Program-made: the position numbers and the translations under genes
NCBI RefSeq assembly: GCF_052065355.1
Contig: NZ_JBQHUF010000016.1
Span: forward strand, 16,591 to 80,590
Source of the DNA: Flavonifractor sp052065355
Lineage (GTDB): Bacteria; Bacillota; Clostridia; Oscillospirales; Oscillospiraceae
Reading direction: 5' to 3'
Length of the DNA: 64,000 nucleotides
Part shown: positions 57,409 to 64,000 of the stretch, piece by piece
Layout of the letters: each line of letters opens with the position of its first letter
Position numbering within the stretch: position 1 is the stretch's first letter
The notes under the pieces: model-generated
Databases searched by the model: none
Told to the model about the DNA's origin: nothing
Seen by the model: only the letters and a program-made list of their open reading frames with translations

Positions 57409-57843
57409 ATGGCAACATACACAGAACATTACGGACTGCACCAATGGGTTCCTGAGGACAACTTTTTACGCTCGGATTTCAACACGGATCTTCAGAAAAT
57501 CGACCAGACGCTATATGAAATTTTTGAAACGGCAAGCAGCAAGGCTCTGGCCGTCACTGGTACCTATGCCGGTGATGATACAATGGAGCGGACAATTGAC
57601 TTGGGTTTTCAGCCCAAAGCATTATATCTCTATACCTGGGGCGGCTTTACCAGCACGTATAATTCCGGCACACATGTAGTATACGGAGGACTGGCTCTCC
57701 CCGAGCATCCAATTGTGGACTTTGGGAGCAGCGACGCACCAATTGTAGAAATATGCAGTACCGGATTTCAGCTGCACTGCGACAACTCTTATCACAGAGT
57801 AAACGAAAGCGACTATTTCTATTACTATATTGCTTTGCGATAA
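57409..57843 (+). CDS. phage-tail-like small protein B
   Basis: 144 residues from ATG 57409 (GGGAGGGG upstream). Same N-terminal pattern as protein A (YTEHYGLHQWVPEDNFLRSDF) and the same domain order, with the middle diverged: LGFQPKALYLYTWGGFTSTYNS against LGFTPKAVYVCTDDGIAGSLEG. C-terminal regions both end YYxxxAL/VR. A tail-fibre-like origin is inferred. Read towards the right SLH gene from the mirror axis. Confidence 0.7.
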   Translation: MATYTEHYGLHQWVPEDNFLRSDFNTDLQKIDQTLYEIFETASSKALAVTGTYAGDDTMERTIDLGFQPKALYLYTWGGFTSTYNSGTHVVYGGLALPEHPIVDFGSSDAPIVEICSTGFQLHCDNSYHRVNESDYFYYYIALR

Positions 57844-57845
57844 GA

Positions 57846-57892
57846 GAAAAACCGCCCCCCAGACAAATGTCTGGGGGGCAGTTTCATTTTAG
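57846..57892. terminator. bidirectional terminator after protein B and the right SLH gene
   Basis: Stem CCCCCCAGAC / GTCTGGGGGG with loop AAAT and T-tracts on both sides. Confidence 0.9.
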
Positions 57893-57926
57893 GCTATGGA
57901 GCCCGTTCCAATCTGTGTTTTCCTGA

Positions 57927-60620
57927 TTACAGGATGTCGCACTTGTTGGAGGTCTCCACGAAGATAGCCACGATCACCTGCTCGCCGTCAACAGGCTTGG
58001 TGACGATAACGGCGTTCTTGTGGCCGGTGACGGAGTCGAAGCCGTTCACGCCGATGTCGGAGCCAGCGGCGTCGCCGTCAGCGTCGACATAGACGATGAC
58101 GCAGTCCTCGTCCAGAGCCAGGGTCTTCTGAGTCTCGCCGGTCCACTGACCCTCGGAACCAGACTTGCTGGTGAAGTAGGTCAGGGTGCCGTCAGCCTCG
58201 CTGTACTCCTTGACGTACACAGCAGTGCCGCTCACCACGGTCACATCGTCAGCAGCGTAGATGCTGTCGCCAACAGGATCGAAGGAAACCAGGTTGCCCT
58301 TGGCAATCTTCTCGTTGGTGTTCATGTTGACGGTGTAGGTCTCGTCGTTGGAAGCAACAGTGTACTGATAGTAAGCAACGCTGTCGATCTTCACGGTGCC
58401 GTTGTAGGAGGTCACAATGCCGTACACGGTGGTGCTGGTGGCGCCGGCGGGAGTGCTGCCCAGGTCGGCGAACACGGCCACGACCTTGTCGTCGCTATTG
58501 ACGGCATAAGTGGTGTTGGTAGCGGTGAAGCCGTCCAGGGAGCGGATGTTGTACACCTTGTACTTGGCACCGGTAGCACCCAGAGCCTTGTCGGTGGTCT
58601 CGGCGAACAGCACGCAGTCAGCGGTGGTCACCTTGCCGTCGAAAGCCTTGGTGTTCTCGTTGTAGCTCTTGGAGCTGGAAGTCATGCTACCCTTAACGGT
58701 GACAACAGCGTTGGAGGAGTCGCCAGTGTAGACAATGATGTCACCAATGCTGTAATCATCATCATCAATAACATCCTTGCTGGAACCACCGGTGTTGACA
58801 TCCTTGCTGTCCTTGCTGACGGTGATGACAGTGCTGGTGCCCTCGGCGTCCACGACCTGGAGCTTCAGGGGCTCAAAGGCAGAACCGGCAACGCCACCCT
58901 CGCTCACAGCAGTGACCAGGGAGTAGTTGTTGGCGGACTCAGAGGTCTGGATGGCAGCGCCCACGAAGCCGTTGACCAGGTACAGATCAAAGGTCTCGCC
59001 GATGTCCTCATCGTCAAAGGTGGTGGTAACGGTCTCGCCGGGGATAGCGTTCAGCAGAACGTCCTTGTTGTAGATGTTGTACACGGTGCCATCCACAGTG
59101 ACGTTCTCATAAGCGGTAGAAGGAGTAGTCACGGTCTTGTAGCCGTTGACAGTGCCGGAAACGACCTCGGCCTTCTCCACGATGGTCAGAGCGTTGTCGG
59201 CGGTGTTGTCGGTGTTGTACAGAGTGGTGACTACGACCACGTCGCCCTTGGCGATGCCGTCATAGATCTCGTTGTCGGCGATGACCAGGGTGCCCACGCC
59301 GTTGTTCATGGAGACCTTCTCGCTGTTGACAGCGGTCACAGCGGCGATCTTGCTGGTGGTGATGTAGACAATGCTGATCTTGCCAGTCTCGGGGTTGGTA
59401 ACAGCCTTGATGGTGTTGCCGTTGGCAGCCTTCAGGGCGGTAGTCAGGTCGCTGTTGACACCCTTGCCGTCGGTGCCGCCGGTCTCGCTGCCGTTCTTGG
59501 CGTTCTTAGCAACGCCCTCACCAACATAGTTGGTGACCACGGTCACGGAGTCCTCGGTGTCGTACTTGTCGCCGCCGATGTTGATCTGAGCCTTATCGCT
59601 CTTCTGATCCTTCACGTCGGCCTGAGTGGCAGTGATAACGTCGGTAGCGCCGGTGTTGAACACGCCGTAGATGGTGTCCTTGTCATCGGGCTGGCCGTCC
59701 TTGCCGCCGTTGCCTTCCTTGTAGATGACCTTGTACTCCTCGCCGATGCCAGCGATGTCCAGGTCATAAGGCAGCCAAGCCTGCTTCACAGCATCATCGG
59801 GATCGTCGGTGGTCAGGTTGCCGTCGATCTTGACGTAACCGTCCTTAGCATACTCCTTGGTGCTGGTGTTGCCCACGAAGGTGCCGACGAAGATCTTGCC
59901 GCCGAAGCGCTCGCTCAGCAGAGAACGAATGGCCTCGCCCTGCTCGTTGACAGCCAGGTTATAGGTCTCAGTGACCTGACCGGTCTGCTGGTTCTGGGAC
60001 CAGCCGCGGACCATCAGAGGAGACTGAATGGCGTTGTAAGCCATCTGGCAAGCGTCGTCACGGGAGATGGGAGCAGAAACGGACAGGCCGCCCAGACCCT
60101 CATACAGGCCAGCCTCGTTGGCGTAGCGGTTGGTGTTGGTCTCCCAGCTGTTGCCGGTGAAGCCGAACACCTCAGCCTTGTAGCCCATAGCGGTCAGGAA
60201 CATCTTGGCGCACTGAGAAGCGGTCAGAGTGCCCTCGGGGTTGAACTTGCCGGTGCCGTCGCCCACGATGATGCCCATGCTGGTGCAGTACTCAATGTAA
60301 GCCTCAGCCCAGTGATTGTCGATATCACTGTAGGTGGGGATCACCTTGGTGCCCAGGTTGGGCTCCACGCCGCCGTTCATGACATAAGAAATGATCTTAG
60401 CCATCTCGGCGCGGGTCAGGGTGCCGGTGGGGTCGAAGTAGCTGCCGTCTTCCTTACCGCTGATGACGTTCAGAGCCACCATGGTGTTGACAGCCTCAGT
60501 GTTCTTGATCTCATCCTTATCGGTGAAATCCTTGGAAGCTGCGCTAGCGCCGACAACCATCATGCCGATCAGCATCATGGCAGCCAGAGCCAGGCTCAGC
60601 GCCCGCTTGAGGTTTCTCAT
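57927..60620 (-). CDS. SLH-domain surface protein, right copy
   Basis: 897 residues, same plan as the left copy: identical signal-peptide start, SLH repeats in residues 30-205, and the same downstream motifs, for example GETVTTTFDDEDIGETF beside GETGKTSFGSSDIGETF. The body is much diverged, with added segments rich in Asp, Lys and Thr. The leader shares the RBS and a hairpin (AGAGG-TCT-CCTCT, 60657-60669), but no strong promoter of its own could be found upstream. It points towards the left gene, tail to tail, with the two small genes between. Confidence 0.93.
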   Translation of the reverse strand: MRNLKRALSLALAAMMLIGMMVVGASAASKDFTDKDEIKNTEAVNTMVALNVISGKEDGSYFDPTGTLTRAEMAKIISYVMNGGVEPNLGTKVIPTYSDIDNHWAEAYIEYCTSMGIIVGDGTGKFNPEGTLTASQCAKMFLTAMGYKAEVFGFTGNSWETNTNRYANEAGLYEGLGGLSVSAPISRDDACQMAYNAIQSPLMVRGWSQNQQTGQVTETYNLAVNEQGEAIRSLLSERFGGKIFVGTFVGNTSTKEYAKDGYVKIDGNLTTDDPDDAVKQAWLPYDLDIAGIGEEYKVIYKEGNGGKDGQPDDKDTIYGVFNTGATDVITATQADVKDQKSDKAQINIGGDKYDTEDSVTVVTNYVGEGVAKNAKNGSETGGTDGKGVNSDLTTALKAANGNTIKAVTNPETGKISIVYITTSKIAAVTAVNSEKVSMNNGVGTLVIADNEIYDGIAKGDVVVVTTLYNTDNTADNALTIVEKAEVVSGTVNGYKTVTTPSTAYENVTVDGTVYNIYNKDVLLNAIPGETVTTTFDDEDIGETFDLYLVNGFVGAAIQTSESANNYSLVTAVSEGGVAGSAFEPLKLQVVDAEGTSTVITVSKDSKDVNTGGSSKDVIDDDDYSIGDIIVYTGDSSNAVVTVKGSMTSSSKSYNENTKAFDGKVTTADCVLFAETTDKALGATGAKYKVYNIRSLDGFTATNTTYAVNSDDKVVAVFADLGSTPAGATSTTVYGIVTSYNGTVKIDSVAYYQYTVASNDETYTVNMNTNEKIAKGNLVSFDPVGDSIYAADDVTVVSGTAVYVKEYSEADGTLTYFTSKSGSEGQWTGETQKTLALDEDCVIVYVDADGDAAGSDIGVNGFDSVTGHKNAVIVTKPVDGEQVIVAIFVETSNKCDIL

Positions 60621-60639
60621 TCGGAATTCCTCCTTCTAA
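60556..60639 (-). repeat. right arm of 84-nt perfect inverted repeat
   Basis: Exact complement of 54027-54110, covering leader, RBS, ATG and signal-peptide codons of the right SLH gene. Confidence 0.9.
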
Positions 60640-60778
60640 TATTTTGCTCATTTAGGAGAGGAGACCTCTTATGTAAAAAAATGATAAATCCAAGAATCCC
60701 AATGGATGAGGGACAAACAGGTAGCCCAAAAGGTCGCCGAAAGGGGCCTAAAGAATATTTAAGGAACGATTTATACAC

Positions 60779-60807
60779 TTGACGGGGGAAAAAAGAGCTG
60801 GCAGAAT
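60779..60807 (+). promoter_or_regulatory. promoter of the integrase gene
   Basis: TTGACG at 60779-60784, 17-nt spacer, CAGAAT at 60802-60807; 44 nt before ATG. Confidence 0.55.
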
Positions 60808-60850
60808 GGTGCTGCTTTTATCCCTCTTTCGGAAAGGAAGGTAGGACAAC

Positions 60851-61996
60851 ATGGCGAGAAAGCGAATCGAAAGAAATCTGGCCTTTGATGAAAGCAAGGG
60901 TCGCTATTATGTATATTTTGATTACGGACGTGACGGTACCGGACAGCGGGTTCGGGGTACCAAGACCTTCTCTGACCTGATGGAGGCCAGAAAGGCGCTG
61001 TGTGAGTTTGAACTGCGGCGGCTTCAGCGTCGCCTGCGTCCTCCCGCCCGGATGACTCTGAAAGAATGGCTGGACTACTGGCTGGAGGAAGTGATACGCC
61101 CCAACCGGGAAGACACCACTTATTACTGCTACCGAAATATCGCCTGGAACCACATCATTCCCGCCCTGGGGCGGATTCCCCTCCAGGACCTGGAGCCTCG
61201 CCATATCCAGCGCTATTATGGGGACATGCTGCGGGACAAGGAGCTGGGCACCAATACCGTCCACAAGCATCACATCCTGCTTCACACCGCGCTGAAAGCC
61301 GCCTTTCGGCAGGGTATCCTGCCGGAAAATCCGGTAGACCGGGTGGAGCCCCCCCGGCTGGCCTGCCCGAAGCAGTTCTTCTACACCCCGGAGCAGCTGG
61401 GCGTTCTGTTTACCCAGGTAGAGGGTCACCCGCTGGAACTGGTGGTCAAGCTGGCGGGCTACCTGGGCCTGCGCCGCAGCGAGATCTGCGGCCTGCGCTG
61501 GGAGAACGTGGACCTGGAGCGGCACCTGATCCACATCTGCAGCGTCCGTACCACTGCCGGCGGTTCCGTGGTGGTCAAGCAGCCCAAGACCAGCCACTCC
61601 ATCCGCAAGCTGGGCATTGCCGGACTAGATGACCTGGAGGACCTCCTCCGCCGGGAGGCTCAGCGGCAGGCGACCCGCAAAAAAGCGGACCCGCACTGGA
61701 CCGACAGTGGCTATGTGGTCGTCCGGCCCGACGGCGGGCCCAGCGATCCCAACCGGGTCACCGCTGCTTTTCACAGCTTTATCCAGGAGCACGGCCTGCC
61801 TCCCATTACGATCCACGGCCTGCGGCATACCTTTGCCAGCGTTGCCAACAGTGCCAGGGTGCCCCTGCTGGATATCGGCAAGACCCTGGGGCATAAGGAC
61901 TGCGCCATTACCGGACGCGTGTATACCCACATCTTTGACCAGACCCATCAGGAGGTCCTCAATACCGTAGCTGCCTGCATTGCGGCCCGGAAATAA
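60851..61996 (+). CDS. int: tyrosine recombinase/integrase
   Basis: 381 residues. N-terminal arm-binding (AP2-like) and SAM-like domain to about 160, catalytic domain with Arg (LGLRRSEICGL), HGLRHTFAS, GH and nucleophile Tyr in YTHIF near 360. It carries out integration and excision of the phage. Ends in a terminator 4 nt later. RBS GGAAAGGAAGG. Confidence 0.95.
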   Translation: MARKRIERNLAFDESKGRYYVYFDYGRDGTGQRVRGTKTFSDLMEARKALCEFELRRLQRRLRPPARMTLKEWLDYWLEEVIRPNREDTTYYCYRNIAWNHIIPALGRIPLQDLEPRHIQRYYGDMLRDKELGTNTVHKHHILLHTALKAAFRQGILPENPVDRVEPPRLACPKQFFYTPEQLGVLFTQVEGHPLELVVKLAGYLGLRRSEICGLRWENVDLERHLIHICSVRTTAGGSVVVKQPKTSHSIRKLGIAGLDDLEDLLRREAQRQATRKKADPHWTDSGYVVVRPDGGPSDPNRVTAAFHSFIQEHGLPPITIHGLRHTFASVANSARVPLLDIGKTLGHKDCAITGRVYTHIFDQTHQEVLNTVAACIAARK

Positions 61997-62030
61997 AAAA
62001 GGGGGCCTGCCGCAAAAGCGGCAGGCCCCC
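61994..62030. terminator. bidirectional terminator between int and the lysis operon
   Basis: 13-pair stem GGGGGCCTGCCGC / GCGGCAGGCCCCC, loop AAAA; on the minus strand a seven-T run ends the lysis operon. Confidence 0.93.
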
Positions 62031-62045
62031 TTGGGTGTTCCTGAT

Positions 62046-62363
62046 TCAGTTTAGGCCCAGCCGGGCCAGCAGATACCCCACCACACCGGTGATGAGGGCG
62101 GCGACCACCGATTCCCATCGGCGGGAAGGCCTGTCCTTCAGCGTGTTCAGATCAGCGGACATGGATGCCAGCTGGGAGATGATCTGGCTGTACTGTGTGG
62201 TGACCGCCGTCATCCCTCTCTCCAGCTCTCCCAGCCGGTCATAGATCTTTTCATGGGCGCGGGAGCGTTCCGACTTTTCAGTCTGCATCTGCCGCTCCAG
62301 CGCCTCAACACGCGCCGCTGTGGAGCAGGCCCCGCCGGATACGGAACATTCCCGCTCTCCCAT
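62046..62363 (-). CDS. XhlA-like phage lysis/haemolysin protein
   Basis: 105 residues: central coiled coil (about 20-80) and one C-terminal TM (VVAALITGVVGYLLARLGLN). Matches the size and layout of haemolysin XhlA, which works with a holin. Third gene of the lysis run, 3 nt from the holin gene. Confidence 0.75.
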   Translation of the reverse strand: MGERECSVSGGACSTAARVEALERQMQTEKSERSRAHEKIYDRLGELERGMTAVTTQYSQIISQLASMSADLNTLKDRPSRRWESVVAALITGVVGYLLARLGLN

Positions 62364-62366
62364 GGG

Positions 62367-62555
62367 CTACTCCCCCTTGTTGTCCGCGATTTTTTGAGCC
62401 TGGGTGCCGAAATAGAAGGCGATGATAACGGTGAATACCGTCAGAAACTGGTCTGCCTGCACCCGCCCCGTGACTGCCAGAAGGGAAAAGACTCCCGTGA
62501 GAATAATGGTCACGATGCTCTTGACATCAATCAGTTTCGCAAGCCGATCCAACAC
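62367..62555 (-). CDS. phage holin-like small membrane protein
   Basis: 62 residues from GTG 62555, 9 nt after GGAGG. Residues 8-55 hold one or two membrane helices (SIVTIILTGVFSLLAVTG, then FLTVFTVIIAFYFG), with a short charged tail. It should form the membrane hole for endolysin release. A longer frame to 62660 overlaps the endolysin and is rejected. Confidence 0.7.
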   Translation of the reverse strand: MLDRLAKLIDVKSIVTIILTGVFSLLAVTGRVQADQFLTVFTVIIAFYFGTQAQKIADNKGE

Positions 62556-62559
62556 CGGC

Positions 62560-63207
62560 TCACACCTCCTTGTCAAACAGGCCCAGCCGGTCCAGCAGCA
62601 CGATGGTCTGCAGGTTGGGTTCGTAGATGTTGACCTGTCCGTCGGCGGACTGATTGACAACGCCTCTGGCTACCGCTTTTTCCACGCTGGCCTGAGCCCA
62701 GTCCGGCATATCCTTGATCTGGTGATAAATGACCATGTCGTCCTCCTCCTCGTGGCTCTCTTCCTGCTTGGGCGGTTCAGACTCCGCCGCCCGATACAGC
62801 GGCATGGCGGGCGGATATTTCCCCGCCCGAATCATGGCGCTGGTATACTTGCCGCCATCGCTCCATTGGATGTGAGGCCGGTCGGGGAAGGACTTCCAGT
62901 CTCCACCCCACTCGAAACCCATCTGCTTGGCAATGGCGGCAGCTTTCTGGAAAAATTCCAGGTCGTCAAATTCATGGCCCTTCACATTCTTGCAGAAGTC
63001 AAAGGCCAGCCCGGCTTTTACGCCGTGAAAGCTGGGCACCTTGGATTTGCTGGTGCCGTTGTTGTAGCAGTAGAGCTGATACTCCTCGTCCCGCACCGTG
63101 CCGGTTACCAGCACCGCCAGACCAGCCGCCTTGCAAAGCTGCTGCCAGATCCGGCAGTTGGCCGCCACGTCGGAGCGAAGATCGTCGATATTACGACTGT
63201 TCAGCAT
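62560..63207 (-). CDS. phage endolysin, M15/VanY D-Ala-D-Ala-type peptidase
   Basis: 215 residues from ATG 63207 (GGAGGTG upstream). N-terminal catalytic domain: SFHGVKAGLAFDF (His, Asp), then GFEWGGDWKSFPDRPHIQW with the second His, the M15 zinc site. A linker and a C-terminal region (about 150-215) follow, probably wall binding. Overlaps the next gene upstream by 17 nt. It cleaves peptidoglycan cross-links for phage release. Confidence 0.85.
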   Translation of the reverse strand: MLNSRNIDDLRSDVAANCRIWQQLCKAAGLAVLVTGTVRDEEYQLYCYNNGTSKSKVPSFHGVKAGLAFDFCKNVKGHEFDDLEFFQKAAAIAKQMGFEWGGDWKSFPDRPHIQWSDGGKYTSAMIRAGKYPPAMPLYRAAESEPPKQEESHEEEDDMVIYHQIKDMPDWAQASVEKAVARGVVNQSADGQVNIYEPNLQTIVLLDRLGLFDKEV

Positions 63208-63631
63208 GGGTATACACCTCCCATCCCTCAGGATATGCGTCCGGCGCCCAGACGTTCCCGTCAATGAGGGAGATGTATAGCGTTCCATTGCAGCTGACGA
63301 TATCCCCTTTGTTGTAGGCGTCGTGAGCGCCGCTGGGCTGTGCCCAGATGGGATAGCCCTGGTTGTCCAGGCCCAGAGGCGTGTAAAGCGCCGGGGTGGA
63401 GACAGGGGGCCACTCTGCCGCGCTGGTGTGGGCCTGGGCCACCTTGTAGAGCTGGGGGTCTCCCAGCTGATTTGTACCATAGGTCAGGTATTCTCCCACG
63501 GCATAATTTTTCCCCGCCTGATAGGCGGGGAAAATGGTAGGCACCTCCAGGGCACGGTCCTCCGCCAGAGAGGCGGCAAACAGCTGTAAAGTCCGGCGGA
63601 ACTGTTCAGCACGCTGTAACCGGTCACTCAT
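63191..63631 (-). CDS. phage tail-associated chitin/carbohydrate-binding (CBM5/12-like) protein
   Basis: 146 residues from ATG 63631 or 63634. Two short wedge repeats: YQAGKNYAVGEYLTYGTNQ then WPPVS, and YNKGDIVSCNGTLYISLIDG then WEVY, the CBM5/12 pattern. Such proteins cap phage tail fibres or lysins. Overlaps both neighbours by 11-17 nt, so translation is coupled. Confidence 0.72.
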   Translation of the reverse strand: MSDRLQRAEQFRRTLQLFAASLAEDRALEVPTIFPAYQAGKNYAVGEYLTYGTNQLGDPQLYKVAQAHTSAAEWPPVSTPALYTPLGLDNQGYPIWAQPSGAHDAYNKGDIVSCNGTLYISLIDGNVWAPDAYPEGWEVYTHAEQS

Positions 63632-63896
63632 CATCCTTCACCCCCAACATGATATCCAAAAGCTCGTCGGTGCCTGGCTCCGGCTCCGAAATCGCAGGCG
63701 GCTCGCCCGGTGTCACGCCGGTAAGCACCCCGTCCTGGATCTCCAGCTGGCAGTAGCCCCGGCACCCCCAAACCGTCTCCTCCAGCTCGGGCGGCACCGC
63801 CACCCAGCCCTCCAGCCAACACTCCGTCCGGTGACTTTGACTCTGAAGACCGTGGCCTCCGTCTTCCCGGGCTGCGATCTCAATAATGGTAAGCAT
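63624..63896 (-). CDS. small phage protein of unknown function
   Basis: 90 residues; overlaps the CBM-like gene (8-11 nt). Begins MLTIIEIAAREDGGHG and has a Pro/Glu-rich tail ending MLGVKDDE. Such small proteins sit before the CBM-like gene in tail-end regions of clostridial phages. No domain recognised. RBS AAGGAGGGAGCGG precedes the ATG. Confidence 0.7.
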   Translation of the reverse strand: MLTIIEIAAREDGGHGLQSQSHRTECWLEGWVAVPPELEETVWGCRGYCQLEIQDGVLTGVTPGEPPAISEPEPGTDELLDIMLGVKDDE

Positions 63897-63967
63897 CTCC
63901 GCTCCCTCCTTTCTAAAAAGAGGGAAACAGAGATGTTTATTGTATGATATTGTACACCAAAAAAGAA

Positions 63968-64000
63968 AAAACAGGAGCGGCCCGTACCGAAAGGTACGGG
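63968..64000 (-). terminator. terminator of the next upstream prophage gene
   Basis: Stem CCCGTACC / GGTACGGG with GAAA loop at the window end, followed on the minus strand by GTTTTTTCTTTTTTGG. It closes a gene beyond the window. Confidence 0.75.

Larger units (their letters stand above)
60800..64000. mobile_element. edge of a prophage (integrase, lysis cassette, tail-end genes), extending beyond the window
   Basis: A site-specific recombinase converges on a minus-strand run of lysis genes (XhlA-like, holin, endolysin) and small tail-associated genes. This is typical of the late-operon end adjoining int. The rest of the phage must lie to the right. The attachment site was not located. Confidence 0.7.

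Noticed and set aside
57095..57418. Frame read on the minus strand across the tail-like genes' axis
   Set aside because: It overlaps protein A out of frame; the sequence resembles an alternate frame of the duplicated leader, not an independent gene.
58020..60782. Long plus-strand open frame antisense to the right SLH gene
   Set aside because: Same antisense artefact of codon bias; no RBS and no recognisable domain.
60681..60782. 33-codon frame ending at the integrase -35 box
   Set aside because: Basic peptide (includes SPKGRRKGPKEYLR) with a poor RBS. Could be a remnant or a short coding gene, but evidence is too weak.
1..64000. CRISPR array
   Set aside because: No regular 25-40-nt direct repeats with unique spacers and no cas genes were seen.

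Overview
The window looks like chromosome from a GC-rich, spore-forming, anaerobic gut Firmicute of the Oscillospiraceae type (Flavonifractor, Intestinimonas and Lawsonibacter relatives). The evidence is a SpoIID homologue, SLH-domain surface proteins, a strict purine-fermentation gene set, strong Gram-positive Shine-Dalgarno sequences, and many small SecG/RNase R/RNase Y/MnmE-type housekeeping genes with Firmicute-style TTGACA/TATAAT promoters. The genus is an inference from sequence style; no 16S gene is present.

Layout. 1-3.4 kb: surface O-acetylation genes (DHHW protein, MBOAT acyltransferase, DUF4358 lipoprotein). 3.4-6.7 kb: two-component operon with a flavodoxin gene between regulator and kinase, led by a DUF4342 gene. 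6.9-9.8 kb: a deacetylase-like protein and a class V aminotransferase-like protein that both lack catalytic residues, then an XRE regulator. 9.8-25.2 kb: a 15-kb anaerobic urate/purine catabolism island: arcC, ygeW, ygeY, ygeX, xdhD-like, ygfK, ssnA, a divergent YheO-type regulator, a UacT/XanQ-type permease and ridA. 25.3-27.9 kb: ABC exporter of the BceAB/FtsX type. 28-33.3 kb: secG, rnr, a GH3 lipoprotein and rny. 33.5-38.1 kb: dCMP deaminase, a zinc-ribbon membrane protein, a CsoR-type sensor, two tandem DUF2007-like genes, mnmE and a YczE-like membrane protein, with a DnaA-box-like cluster between the last two. 38.1-42.2 kb: FAD oxidoreductase, SpoIID, citrate synthase. 42.3-47.4 kb: a sigma-54 operon (YfcC carrier, M20 hydrolase, agmatinase-family enzyme) with its enhancer-binding regulator. 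47.4-53.3 kb: B12-binding radical SAM protein, GNAT, VanS-like kinase, flippase-like protein, SprT-like protein and a separated VanR-like regulator. 53.4-53.7 kb: tRNA-Met, tRNA-Glu, tRNA-Val. 54.0-60.6 kb: a mirror-symmetric locus of two SLH proteins and two phage-tail-like small proteins. 60.8-64 kb: the edge of a prophage (integrase, lysis cassette, tail-end genes).

How the genes work together. In the urate island the permease would import urate or xanthine. The molybdenum/selenium hydroxylase-like XdhD with the flavin/Fe-S protein YgfK would do reductive or oxidative purine chemistry. SsnA, YgeY and YgeW would process ring-opened intermediates. YgeX makes 2-aminoacrylate from diaminopropionate, RidA would clear it, and carbamate kinase would recover ATP from carbamoyl phosphate. 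The order and family set match the gut urate-degradation cluster known from E. coli and gut Firmicutes. Not obvious from gene content are (i) a structured ssnA leader ending in an intrinsic terminator, with an upstream segment exactly complementary to the terminator's 5' arm, so a riboswitch or attenuator of unknown class; (ii) an A/T-rich palindromic motif recurring in all promoter regions of the island; and (iii) the SLH locus, whose 84-nt perfect inverted repeats could allow inversion behind a single strong promoter.
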